From Numida meleagris (Eukaryota; Chordata; Aves; Galliformes; Numididae), in assembly GCF_002078875.1 (NCBI RefSeq), contig NC_034438.1:19203755-19267754 (forward strand): DNA of 64,000 nucleotides, in the 5' to 3' direction. Made by a program: the position numbers and the translations under genes. The stretch's first letter is position 1. Every line of letters begins with the position of its first letter. The notes beneath the pieces are model-generated. The model was not told the DNA's origin. It did not search any database and saw only the letters and a list, made by a program, of their open reading frames with translations. Shown one piece after another: positions 1-14,200 of this stretch.

Positions 1-2167
1 AATGCTCTGTGGGGCAAACTCATGACTTCATGGCTGAAACTGGTAAGATAGAAATATTTCATGAAGCATGTGAGGAAATGTTTCTTTTTCCATTGGATCA
101 ACAAAAGAGTTAGATGATCTGGCTGAAGGTAATTTTATTTTAAATAATTAAATAAATTCTGTAATACAAATTATCCAAGAAGTGACAAGGTATTTAAAAG
201 AATCATGAAAATGAAAATGTTGAGCATCAGGAAGAAAGCAAAATGTCATGAAGAACAGACACTTGGTGAGAAATGTTTGTATCCAAAAGCCAATTTGCCA
301 TTAAAATCACTTAAGTTAAAAATAAAACTTATTTTGTGATTTTAGTAGCTCACACTACCTCCAGCTTGGTAGATCATAGCTGCTCCAGCTGTGATTGCAA
401 ACTGTCTTTGAAACTAATCTATTTGTATTTTTCAAAAATAATTTGAGTGTTCTCACAGTCCAAAAGTACATACTTTTTTTGGCCTGCACAGTGAATGTGC
501 AAGAGAAAAAATAAATAGTTAAAGCAGAGGGAAAAAAACAGCAGTACAAAAATATGGTCCACAAAACAGCACAATATATATATATGCAATACTTTAAATG
601 TCTCCTGTTTATATCAGATCAGAGAAAAAAAATCAGCATCTCCCTGCACTAATGTGTTGAATTTTAAACTTGGGTTCCAAGACTTGGTCAGTAGAGACCA
701 CAGGCACATTACTTATAAGCAAGGACAAACAGTGACGAAACTGAATACAAGATAATCATCAACAGGACTGAAATTCTTGGAAAAAATAAATTATCAAACA
801 GAACAATATTTAAAAAGATTAATATAAAGATTAGCAATAGAGTAGAAATAAACACAACTCTTCAAGACTGAGCAGAGAAGAAAACAGACTTTGCTGAAAG
901 TATTATCACATGGGAAACTTGAATCTGATGCAAAATCAGAAGCCTGTTATCTGATATAATGAACCAATGTCCAGATAAAAGGCAGAAAGTTAGTCACTTA
1001 TAAATGGGAACTTTTCAAAGTTGAAGAGGAGAGGCTGTTAGTTGCTGGGATTCTTTGCAGCTCTGCAAACATACTAAGCTGTACGCTGAAAAATTATCCA
1101 CAATTTCCTCATTAATGTAAATTCCAATTGTTCCATCAACATTTGAGAAAATTGTGATCAAACTTCCTAATAACAGAAATTCAACAAAAGCAGTAGAATT
1201 ATATCTTTCCATACACGAGGAAACTCCGCACACTGGGCTTGCTCAAAAGACCCCTATATAAATCTTCTGGACTGCTTTTGGGGCTTATTTTCACATTCAT
1301 AAAACAAGAACTAACAGATCAGATGTTATCGGCATAGTTCTATTCATCAGTTTGCCACTGTTTTTCTGGGAGGAAAAAAAGCGCATCAGAAAACATGAAT
1401 AAAGAAACATGTACAAGAAACCAAATATTTATCGGTAAAAATGCCTAAAAGAAAAAACAACCCCATGCCCTCCTACAAATGTACTGCTAAAAGAGTATGC
1501 ATTTCTCCATTCTGCAACTACCAGGCTATTCTCATGGCATGCTCTATTTATTAGTGTTGCACGCTAATTCTGTAGCATTCACAGAAACACAGAGCAGGGA
1601 AGGAGAAAAGGTAATCTGAAGACGACAAAAAAATCAGTTCAATTCAAATACAGGTATCGCCTAAGTTTTTGTAATAATTAAGGTCCATACTTTTGTAAAA
1701 GCTTAAGTACTCAGTGCAGATAAGCCCCAATTATGCTACCTAACAACAGTAAAAATAATGCTAAGAATAACAAGAACACAATACTCTCCTCCAATTCAGT
1801 TCTTATATGCCAAGAGACTAATGTCTTAAAAGTAGTTTCAGAGTTCTCTGCCTTACACTTCTTCCCCACTTCTAATGTCACAGTCACACCTCTTTTTCCA
1901 CATAATAGTGCTCTTTGCTTAGCTCTCTCTCCTCCACACCTTTCCCCCTCAACATTGAACAAAATGATGTCAAATAAGAGAAATGAGTACTGTCCCATTT
2001 ACATAGTTGTCATATATAGTGGTCTCAGATCAAAAATCCTGAGGACATATAAATTTTAAAAGACAGATGCTTGCAAAAATTTTTTAATCTGTTCTTCAAA
2101 TACTTGTCTAGTTTGTTTAAATTTTGCTACCAGAAAATATGTAAAAGTTAAACTGTCTCTCTGCTAC
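1..2167 (-). other. ELOVL7 intron (after coding exon 5), incomplete
   Basis: AT-rich intronic DNA on the gene's minus strand. I looked for the next elongase exon and did not find it. The two opposing short frames at 1711-2059 overlap each other and match nothing I know. No recognisable repeat is seen. Confidence 0.7.
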
Positions 2168-2273
2168 CTGCAGCAAATTTGACTCCAAACCACCAGGTCC
2201 ATGGCATGATGGAATGATGAAAGACATGCAGGAATGTAACTTGGTTGTTTTTCTTACGCAGCACAAAAAATAT
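2168..2273 (-). CDS. ELOVL7: ELOVL7 coding exon 5, catalytic HxxHH box
   Basis: This 106-nt exon encodes residues 132-166. It begins IFFVLRKKN, includes [14 protein letters not shown] with the HxxHH catalytic histidines, and ends FGVKFAA plus one base. The acceptor is TTTCAG just above 2273. The donor GTAGCAG starts at 2167; it is weaker than the other GTRAGT donors in the gene. It is the last ELOVL7 exon I can find. The next expected exon (the HALLNTAVHVVMYSYY region of the family) is not present in 1-2167. Confidence 0.95.
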
Positions 2274-5200
2274 CTGAAACAGATTTTAACAAGCAGAACG
2301 TTATGGAAGATATTCAAGCCCAACATACTTACAGAAAACTGTAAGTGTGTCAGTGCTGGTTGCTCTCTACTATATATTTAAAAATTCTTCACTGTTGCAG
2401 TTGCAGGAGAAAGTGGGAAACTGATGCTCTAGGCATGTCTAATTTAAAAAAAAAATTAAACCAGTAGTAAAATCCACCTATGGAGTCTCAGTAGCCAGAG
2501 CAAGCTTTGAAAGCAAGTGTCCAAGGCTGAGCAATCTTCTAAGTGCAGTGGATAGTGCGAGATGGACTTGCTTGGATTGAGAAGTTATCTAGAAGCATCA
2601 GATGTTTTAAGTGCCCTGAACTACAAGTACAAAAGAAAAGACATTTGAGAAAATGAACCGAAGGACTAGCAATAGATAGAGGCAAGAGAAAATACAAGGT
2701 TAGAGAAAGAGCACTTGATTTTGAGCACCAACTTGCTACCACTGAAAAGGGGCAACATTGGAAAGAATACATGCAGGTATTCTTAATTCATATTGATGGG
2801 CCACATTTAAAAAGACAAACATTGAGGTAAGGGTTAAGGGACAACAGCAAGAAAACTGTAAGAAGTCAGGTCATGAGAAGGTAGTATCAGATGGCAAGAA
2901 AAGGAACACAAAAAATAAGTCTGGCTTGCCAGAAAAAATATTTGGAAAAAGCTGACTTATATACAGCTACGAAATCACTTTTGCAGCAACAACAACAACG
3001 CTGCTGCAAAACAGGTACCTGATTGGGTGGATTCAAATAAAACAAATAGTTTAACTTTTATTTTTCCCCAAACCCAGGGCTAATTAAAAAGTATCAATCT
3101 TAACAAGATTATTAAATAGAGAACTAAGCCATTCAGGCTTTTCCAGTTTTAGCATTCCTGTTGCTTCCATTACCATTCCATTTGTGCCAGTCAGTAAGAT
3201 CTTCAAGATCTTGTTGTACAATGACTGTTGGTAGATGAAAGTCAGATGGCTAATTTAGCTTGCAAGGTATCAAACATCCAAGGTGCTTGTGAATCAGCCC
3301 CTGAATCATTACTGTCATGCACGACACCGTAAGACAAATCACAGATGACTCCAGCACCCAGAAACTGACTTGAGAACAGCTTCACCAGCCCTTCAGAAAG
3401 AAGAGAAGGCAGACGGTGGTGGTGAACAAGGTCTGCATTCTGCTTTAACACACTGCAGCCTAGACTTTCATGAAACAGTTTGGAGTACAGGCCTATGCCA
3501 CACACCTCTCTGGTCATGGCCACACAAGCACACACAAATTTAGAGCAGGTAAGTATGACAAATTACACTGTATTCAGTGCAGTTGATGTAAGTATTCCAG
3601 GAGTAGAAGATAAAATCTGAAGATAACACGCAAAAAATTTCAACATAATCAACACTGTGTTTTATCCACTGTGTTCAGACAGTCATTGCTGCACCACAAT
3701 GGGTTAGTGTAATGAGCTGATACACAGCCAAGTTATCAGGGCTTCCTCTTTTTTGAGAAGTATGTTTTCTAACTAGCATTTTCCATGATAGACAAGGAAT
3801 GACAGTGTAATGGGAGAGTATGAAAGACAGTACAGGTAAACACTATCACGTTATTCCAGTAATGAAGGTTGCAGAGTTAATGAAAAAGCAATTTATGCCT
3901 TCAGCCTCAACAGCAGCAGTTCTTTTACTGGGAAAAGGAAGCATCAATACATCATTTATTAGGCTACAAATACTTACAGTGTCTAATAATTCAATGAACT
4001 TGGAAAAGTAGTATAGCCAACAAGTTCGTACCATCTGCAAGAGTTAAAAACACTGTTAACTTCTAATAGTCATAAAAACAAGAAATTGCAGTAAGTGTAT
4101 AAAAGGAAAACAGAAGAAGAACAGAAGGAAGTGGTTCTTTGTAACATATAGTTTATTTTGTGGCTTTGTTTCAATCTTTTTTTCTTTAAAAATTTAATCC
4201 TTAGAGAATTTTAAAACCAAAAGGAACAAGCCAACAAATATATTGCCCATTTCCCAAACAAGAAACCTCTACAGTTAACTCACATGTTCTACATTACGCA
4301 GGAATACATTTTCCCTTAGAGCATTCCACTCTAAAGCAGTGTGTTTGGTTGTTCAAAAGCATTTCCAAAAATAAAGTCAGAGTAGCATAACAATTTGGCC
4401 TTACATTTGGCAACTTACTCTTAGGGCAGTAGGTGACCTCGAGTAGTCAACAATATCACACCGGAATGAGTAGCCAGTTGCCCAACCTGACATAAGAAAC
4501 TGGAGCAAATAAAACGAGAAGGGCATTGGTTCATTTTGTGTCTTATGAAAAGATAATTTCAGATTACTTTTGCAATAACTAAGCAGGAGGGCAAAACAAC
4601 ATTATAAACTTGCTGGATCAGCAACCTTGTCAGAAACCAACCTCTGTGTGGGCTAGCTACCATTTGCTGCTGCAGATTAACAAATTTATAATTCCAGGAC
4701 CACACCTACAGACAAGAAGCTTCTTTCTACACCCATTATCTCACAGCATTGCTAACAGGAGAAACAACATCTCAAAACACATGCAAGCTAAGCAACTGAT
4801 TCTGTAAATCAGGCCACAAAAACAAGTCGACATTTTCAAAATTTTTGGAAGTTGTTATCAGAGCCAAAAATCTTACTACTCAAGAAAATTAGTACAACAG
4901 AAAAGTACAGCTTACAACCTGTAAAGAGAAGGAACAAATTATGCACTACCGTTTTAGTACCCTAGTTCCTAAAATCTTGCTTAGCTGTGTGATTAAATTA
5001 CCTTTCATTGATTTAATGGGTAAGAAGCTACCGTTTTAACAGTCGAGAGCAGGTGTACAGGGTAGGCCTGTATGTATCATCATTAATAATTTCTCTCAGT
5101 CATTTGATCATTTCTCTTGGACTGCATTAGAACTCAAGACAAGAGCCACATTATTAATATTGCACTTGGCTTGCTCTCCTGCCAGCCATTGAGACTACTG

Positions 5201-8200
5201 TATCTTATATCAGTTTAAAAAAAATACTTATCATAATTCTCTTATGCATGATACAAGGTCCAGCTCTCTAACAGATGATTTAGTCTACAACTGCAATAGA
5301 TGCGTTAACTTCCTAAAGAATCAGTTGTTTAAGTAGAACAAGATTTAGAGCACCAACACAGCGTAATACTTTAACACCCACAAAATGGCTTGGATCCAAA
5401 GAGGGAAAGAATCAGATTTTTGCTGAGAGTCAGACAATAGCAGAGATTCAATCTGTCATACTGCATCTATGCATCCTTTCATGAAATTTTAAAATACAAA
5501 TCTTGACAGCAGATTAATTGAATGCTGTGTTAAAATTGTTAGTGTCGGCTACTAACTTAATTTTATTTGAGAGCTTATATTAAAAAAAAAAAAAACAAGA
5601 TAATCACCAGATCACGAACAGACATTTGATGATTTTTCAAAACAAAGAGTAAAAAGCAAACATAAGCCTCTTGCCCCAACACTTAGAGCATTCAAAACAG
5701 CAGCCATTACACCAAGTAACTTCTGCTGCACTGTTGTTAAAGTGCTTGTAAAAGAAATGTCAAGCAGTTCACTGTAACTCATGATGAAGTTTTTGCAATT
5801 GATCTAACAGAATCATTGCCAGTTTGGCAGGATTATCTGGAACCTTTTCATTATTAATTTGACAAACAGAAGCACATAACCAGATTTTATACAAAAAGCA
5901 TCAGTATTAGTTACTAGCATAATGATGTTTCAACAAGCTTTTCTTTAATAAAAAAAAAAAGACCTTAAGCAGATCATAGAATGGCCTGGGTTGAAAAGGA
6001 CCTCAAAGAGCATCTAGTTTCAACTCCCCACTGAGTGCGTGGTTGCCAGCCATTAGACCAGGCTGCCCAGAGCCACATTTCTAAATTAGAGTTTCTACAC
6101 AGTCTATGCCATTCATTCTTAAGGACCTTTAGGTCAGTCAACACTTAGCTCTATACAACACCAGGCTTTGCCATCTTAAAAGTCTAATACTTGCCTGAGC
6201 TATGAACTACAGCAAAATCTCAGTGTTCCTTCTTTGAAAAATTGTCCATCTTGTTCAAAGATACTTTAAAAAAAATTATTTTAGAGGATGAGGAACCCAA
6301 GATTAGATATTGTTAGCATTTGCAATTCAAAAGGCAGATCTAACTGAAGATTATTCTTCAGTAAACATACTCTATATAGCAATGAAACATCGTTGCTGCC
6401 TGTGGCATAGAATAGAAACAATTAGAACAGACTAAGAAAAACAGACTCCACTCTACCTACTGCAACAGCCCATGAAAATCAACTAAGTTGCAAGGATTTT
6501 TAAATCTGTAAATTATATAAAGTGGCATATAAAACATTTTACTATCTTTCTTTCTAGGTATGAGTTACTCTCTTTTATCAAATATCAGCTCAACTCATTT
6601 AGCATACCGCTTGGAGAAATATAATTAAAACAATCAGAATAATAGTTTTGAGAATTTAAGTCTAAGAATTGTATTAATAAGTTATTGATAAGTTTATTAA
6701 AATTTATTAGATTTTAGAGACATGAAATGTATAAATATGGTTAAAATCAAAGTAATACTTACTTCATAAGTCATATACAAAGAAAGTATTACCACACTAA
6801 AATTATAAAATGCCATTATCTGCCTGAGTTCAAATGGTTTTTTATTTTCCATGAGTTTAGGTCCCAGTGAAGTAACAAAATAGATGTAGATTCCAATGAT
6901 AAAGGTTGTTGGAAAAGGTGAAGACATGAGTGGCCAGCCTTCCAATCTTGGATCTAGAAGAAGAAAAAAAGAAATAGAATCATAGAATTGCTCAGGTTGA
7001 AAAGGACCTTCAAGATCAAATCCAACCGCAACGTAACCACATTGCTCTAACAACCCACCGCTAAATCAGATCTTTCCTGTATTCATTAAATCCTAAAAAG
7101 GCTACTGAAAAGTACTTAATGGTTTTGCTTTCACTGATCAAGATTCAGAGACCATTCGCCTCAAATCTATTCCAACTGGATAACAAGAGTTAGCACCTGC
7201 CAGATTCTGTGCTTCTTCCTGCATCACAGAATTATAGAATCACATAAGTTGGAAAACACCTTTAAAATCACCAAGTCCAACCAGCAGCCTGACCTACGGA
7301 ATCCCACTGCTAAATTATGTCCCATAGTGCTAAAGCCCACACATCTCTTAAATGCCTCCACTGATGGGGACTCCACCACTGCCCCGTGCAGGTCATTCCA
7401 GTGCTTGACCACCCTCTCCACAGTGAAATTCTTCCTGATATCCAGTCTAAACCTCCCCTGAGGTAACTTGATGCCACTCCCCTGTCCTGTCACTTGCTTC
7501 CTGAGGAAAGAAACCAACACCCTCCTCACTGCAAGCTCCTTTCAGGCAGTAGTAGAGTACAATAAAGTCTCCCCTTAGCTTCCTCCTCTCCTGACTAAAT
7601 TTCCCAGTTCTCTCAGCAGCTCCTTGTAAGTCATCAGTTCTTCACACCACACAAAGATGAAGACACATGGAATCACAGTCGATGTTATTATCTTCAGTCT
7701 ACAGCTCTCCTCCACGAAAAGTCAGCATTTGCATACATAAATGTGGCTCAGAAGGCAGCAGAGGAAGGCAATGCACAAGCAGATTACTGAGGCTGCATTT
7801 GCAAATGAGACTGCATTCCTCTGGAAAAGCATGAACCTTGTCTCACAAGTTCAAGGTACAGACAGGGAGTAGCTCCACTTTTCAAGATCTTCAACTCTTA
7901 CAAACAGTATGTTGTTAGAGGCAATAAGCACGGGGATTTCAAAGTTAGAAAACATTCCGTCCCATCAGTTGGTATTCATAGCTTGTGCCTAACAAGTCCT
8001 GACACGTCACCACTTTCACAGAACCACTAAACACAGCATTTCATATTACAAGCCTCCAAACAGTAAAAATATTCCAAGTTCCTCCCGAGCTACCCCATAT
8101 AGATTCAGTTACTGCAGTCCCCTCCCACACACGCTGCCATCCCTTTTAAACTTCATCCTGCTGCACTTATTTGTGATTCATCACCAAGTCCCAGCTAAAA

Positions 8201-11200
8201 GAGACTTACATTTCTCCACAATCAGGAAGTTTCATTACAGAAGGACCCTGAGATATCTACTGACTCCATAAATTGCTGGTTTCATGGTCTGCTGCTGTGT
8301 GTTGGTAGTGAAGTTATACCACTGCAATTCTTGTTAAATGTTTAATTTATATTCAACCTACAGCACTCAAGTGACGTGTTATCCATGAGGCACTCTGATG
8401 TTTACAGTCGCATGAGTGACACCTATTAGAAAATTCAGGACTTGACATGTCAAGTACAAAAAAATTGAATAAAACAAATTATAATGCTGCTCACAGCCTA
8501 TGTGCCCAGTGCTGCTGCCCACCACCAGCCAACAGGGATTGCAAACCACTGCATGGTACATTAGAAAAAATTACATCTGTATGTGTAGCATTGCAAGAGA
8601 ATCACTTGCTCTTCACAACTGACTGCTTTTCTGCATCCACTCCTCGCACTGGTACTGCCAAAATATTCCCAGTTTGGTTCTGAAGCAAGCATAGTACACT
8701 ATGAGATGCCAAATACAACCACTAGTAGGCAGAGAGGTGAGGAACTGAAAGTGTGAAGTCAAGGACAGTGCAGCAGAAATGCTCCATCACCTATCTCAAT
8801 CCACTTCTCTCACATGCGTCATAGTGATAAAACTCCCTGTTAATAGGCAAGCTGTGGTGTTACCAAAGAAACATGATTCTCAGCTATACTGGAAAATATA
8901 AGTATCAAACCTTCACTGCTTCTCAAGTCTCCCTGAGAATCAGCTAATGCCATTCATTACATGGCTACCACATGAGGAACACTAACATGTTAAAGCAAAG
9001 CATGTTGGGCGCACCAAGAGACTAATCTTCTTTCAAACAGGGTTGTGAGAGTGAATTACTCTGAGGGCTAATTTCAATATACAGTACTCTATCAAGGCTC
9101 GTATTTTGCAAAGACAAAATACAGTAACACCACACATCTAGCTCTATCAATAATCTACTGTTGTTTGGTAATGAAAAAAGAGCTTTACTCTCAGTAGAAT
9201 AGGAAAAAAATAAACTTTACATTTAAGCAAGCCAGAAACTCCTACAGAGTAATCACTGCTGGCACTTTTATTAGCCTGAGGTTATAGATAAGTTAACTGA
9301 ATTTTGCTTCTTCCCTTTTTTTTTTTTTAATTCAGAAACTAGTTTAAAGTAGTGTAGTTGTCAGTAAGTATCCTGACAAGTCTATGAAACACTTACAGGA
9401 AGACAAAGCTACTTTAAGCTGGTATCAGCACGCCTAGAATATCTACACACTGAACTTCAAAATTATTGAACGTTAGTAAGTTTTAGATTTAAATGACTCA
9501 CCGGCATCTTTGATCCATTCATCATACAGCAGCACAGCCTTTGAGGTCAAATTGCTAAGGGCCATTTTCACTTGATTAAGATTTTATGATGTTGCCTGCA
9601 GGAAAAACGAAGCAAAACATAAATATAGATTTCTGTAATTAATAAAACAAAGCTCAATAAACCGTTTTGGAAACTATTTTCAGCAAACAGAATGGAAAGA
9701 AAAAAATGGTTAACCAAGCACCACATGTGAAATACGGATTAGGGAGCATTATTAGCTGGCCACATCACACTACACTTGATGCCAACTTATAGCTGAGCTG
9801 TTATGCACAATGATGTGATTTCATGATCTCTACACACTGAACAAGGTGCTTCCATGCCATAAAGCGTTATCTCAAGAAAACATGCTGTGGTTAACCATTA
9901 CAGTAAAAGGGATAATATAAATAAAAAGCAGCTGCTTAGTTTGCTTTTATTGCCATCCCCTTTAGAAGTCCAACTCACTGGTAATGTGATGAAGTTCCTC
10001 TTTGTAACATTTACTATTGAAAAGTTCTAGTTTCTAACTAAGGAGGGTTTCTGAGACAGGTGGGAGGGAGAAGAGATGCCAGTGTCTGTGCACTGGTTTT
10101 AAATACAGTAATTAGCTACGTTATAATTAGAATGCAAATCACACTCTTATGAATCAACTCTTTCTACAACAGCACTATGAAGCATCATAGTATCACTGGT
10201 AATACCATTAACTCAGAGAAATTTCCAGCACATCCAGCCTGCATGCAGCACCATACACGTATATAAAACAAAGAATAATGTTTGTATGAATACAGATTTT
10301 CACTCCAAAAATCAAGTACTCATCAGCCCTGACCTTACCTCATTTCCTCCAGAAAATGTATTTTTTTTTTTTAATCCCAGCATGTTTGAATGGTGCCACT
10401 CTTACCCACTCAGTGTTGTTCTCAGTACCTCAGCATAATCTTCACGCAACATTCACCTCTTAGTCCAGGCTGCAACACACCTTGATAACCAGCTCCTTTG
10501 TTCTGGCCTCCAAGCTCAGCCTCCTCCAGTCTAAGCCAGCTGCAGCTTTTGAGAGCCAGTTCTACCCCACGATGGTGTAACATCTCCCTGCTTACTCCTC
10601 CGATCTCCCTATTGTATTCTCATTTGTCCTCACCATAGCAAGCCTATAAAATAATTTCCTCCTTATCTCTAGTTCTAGAAGTATTTCCTGTTCGCTGGAA
10701 TTTCATAATATTGAATCACTCCAAAGCACACTACGCCCACCCTTCATCACAACATGCAACACTGATGAGCCTGCCTTCACTGGGGTTCATCTGATCTAGC
10801 TCTTACCAACTCTCATTTTTGCTACCCATGTTTTCCTGCTTGCACTTCTGCCCTTTGTCTACACACCTGGAACCACCATTTCTTATTCTGAAATTGTTCC
10901 CTCTGCTCACATCTACCAGAAACACCATCTTCCAGCATCATCATTTGCCAGCAGAAAATCACTACCTTCATGCTGACCAGTTTCACATGCCCTATACTAC
11001 CTTGATTTAGACAGTACCATAGAAATTCAAACTGCTAAACAAAGCATCTACAGTATCACTAAGGGGGTGAACTCCTTACTTCTGCATAGCTATTGTGATT
11101 ACAATATAACATGATAATTACTTCTTCCACTTTACAGATGCTGCAAAACTATTTTGGTGGGTATCAGAAAAGTCAACACTGATCCAGCAAGCCTATCATC

Positions 11201-14200
11201 TTTCATCAAACAAGTTAAAATGAAGATATGTTTCTTATTTCTAGGCAATCATCACACAACATTTTACATAAATGCAAAATTACTCCCTAATGCACAATAA
11301 AAAAAAGATATATACACAGCTACTAAAAAGTAGAGAACAATCCCATAATCCCCCATACAATTGCAATGCTCACTTTTATTTCGCTGTTATGCTGTACTGA
11401 ACTCTTTACATTAAGTCTTTTCACCACATGCCCAACAGTACAGAGTGCTGCTGAGACAGCTCTGAACATTCCTTGGACTTCAAAGATTTACTAAAATCAG
11501 AAATAGCCTGATGGCTTTTATTATGCAAGCACACAACAGCCAATTTCTACCTACACAGATTAATTTGATTGCCCAGGGCAATCAATACTGACAGGGCTAT
11601 TTTAACATCGGAAGTGTGGTTCACACACATGGGCACTGAAGTCCGAACTATAACCGTCAATTCCCAGTGGATCAAATATTCCTTTTCTATTTTCAAATTA
11701 AGCATGAGTTTCCCTTTTTTGCCCCCTTTTGTATTTAAGCAAGCAAGCATTGAACTATCTATATTGCTTAGATGAACACATCAGGAGCTAGATTTCTAGA
11801 GACAAGTTTTTTATTTCTTTTCTTTTTAATTAATCTTACTTTTAAATCCAGTGGTGTCTTGCTCTAGCAATTTCACGTTAACTGTGATCAAGGGCACTTT
11901 GCATAACCAATAAACCACTATCCACACATTCCTCAGCAATAGCTGTGCCCATAAACCCGCAGCAATTATTTTTGCTCCCCCACACATGTACAGTCACACT
12001 GGAGTTCAGTGAGCACACATTGGCCCATACACACTTCTAACAAAGCCTAATACGAAAGAAGTCCATGTCCATTCTTACACAAGTATTGTAATGTTTGCTA
12101 CAAAGGGCACCACGGTGTTATAAAACTGCATTTATAAAGGTGCTGGCAAAATTAGCAAAAGCAGGAAACATCCCCTTCCTTTTCTATTGTAAATTTCAAT
12201 GATCCCCTTCTTTTTGGCAAATTATAAATAACCCTGTTATTTATAATTGTAATTATATAATATTTATAAATAACCCTGTTATTTATAATTACAATTATAA
12301 ATAACCCTGTTATTTATAATGCTCTGTATAACGCCCTGCTCCACAAACCAAAGTATAGATGATATCAAAACTATGTAAACACAACCCAATCTTGAGCACA
12401 AGGTATTTCAGATTGTACAACACTGACAACCAAGCAGCTTGGCTCAAGGTTAACTTATGTTGGAGGGAAGTGTTGAAAATCTGTACTTCATTAACAATTA
12501 CTAAACAGATTGATTACAGTAAGTTACCCTTAAAATACAGAATTCTTCCTATTTCAGCCACCTGAGAATATCCAGTCAAGAGTATACCAACCAATATATA
12601 TCAAGGCATATCAAACAAGATGCCTCATTCAACATATTCTACCAAAACCTACAAAACACCTTGTTCACAGAACAGCTCAGTATTTCAGTGAAAAATATAT
12701 ATTTACTGAATACAGATAACCACATAATATTTAATCAGCACTTTAACGAAGAACAATAGCTTACTGAATTCACAGCCATTCAGTCTTCCTCCTCTCAACC
12801 TGGTGATAAAATGAACTTCTAAATGAAGTTCAGACTGGCTAGTTCTACATGCTGACCAACACCTACACTAAATGAGGAATCTACTACCTCCAAACACACT
12901 CTCAGAAGTCTAGAAACTGCGTGGATGCTGGCTCAGAACAGATTGCCACTTATTACACTTTGGGGTGTTGATAGACCCTTCCTCCTCCTCATGGTTGAAA
13001 CCTCTCAGCCTGACAACAGCAACCTCACCAATGCACAACTCTTCACATTTATCTATTTGACGTGTCAACACCACTTCAGTTTTGTGTTAAGAATCAGATA
13101 AATGTGCTGTCAGTGTTTAAACAGTAACTCTGATGCCAGCTGGCCACTGAGACCAAACACAAGCTTTTTATCTGGAACCAGACTACTTCTAATCCCCTGC
13201 TTCTACTTGTGGCATAAAGCAGCACATAAAAATGCTCTCTTTCCATACTGCTGCGTAAGCACTTGCCCTACCTTTCCTGACCCCAGCACTCACAGCTCTT
13301 CTTTCTTCAAAACATTTAACAAGAACTGATACAACCAAGGCCCTCAAGCCTTCGAAGTTCCGTTTCTTCTCAGAACCAAGCAAGACAACTCCACAGCAGC
13401 TGCTGAACTTTTTCTAGAATTTTTGCAGCTTAGACGCCATACGTATGAGAAGGGTGCACCAGCCAGGACAATCAGCCTCAGTCAGCTTTGCCTCACAGAT
13501 ACTAAGAAATTACTCTGTGTCTGAAAGTAAGCAAAGAGCAAAAAGACACAACTAGCTATTCTGAGAGCAGGAATAATGTCTGCGAGGAAGACAATGCTGC
13601 TCATAACTTTTCTACAGCTAGAAGATTTAAAATCAACTTTTGCACGCAACACTACTACTTCATTTTCAAAGCATGTTACAATTCTATTTGTTTTCTCAAC
13701 TAGCCACTACTTTTCCTTTGTAAGCCCACTTCTATGAGCAATTAATTACATTTACATTAGGATGTCTGTATTTTTTGTTTGCAACTACTTGTAAGTGGGG
13801 TCAGTAGCAGCACGGGAGGTATTTTGCCTTGTCACCTTGCACTTACTTCACACACAAACTCATTTGTACTGGAGATACCATAACAAGGCTTTTTATTGTT
13901 ATTTTTCTTGCTTGTTTCTTTTTAATTTAGAAACGCCCCCCCCTCCCAAAAAAAAAAAACCACATAACCACACAAAAGAGAAACAATTATACTGTGCTTC
14001 AATAAAAAAAAAAAAACAATTTTGAAAGGCTGATTTTTCACAACACAATCATGTCAATGCAAAGAAACACAATGAAGCTCTGGCACAGGTATAATTCCAC
14101 AGTGTTTGCCACTTTTGAAGCCTACAGAACTTATCCTCTAAACATGAAATTGGAACTATTTGGCCTGAAGGGACAAAGACCTGGAGGCAAAGAAAACCAT

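Larger units (their letters stand above)
6954..9501 (-). other. ELOVL7 intron between coding exons 1 and 2
   Basis: Contains the two CR1 fragments at 6973-7064 and 7226-7640. The rest (7641-9501) is unremarkable AT-rich intron with no gene I recognise. Confidence 0.8.

Noticed and set aside
1711..2059. Opposed 95- and 108-codon frames in an ELOVL7 intron
   Set aside because: I checked whether this was the next elongase exon. It lacks the family's conserved motifs and proper splice-bounded frame.
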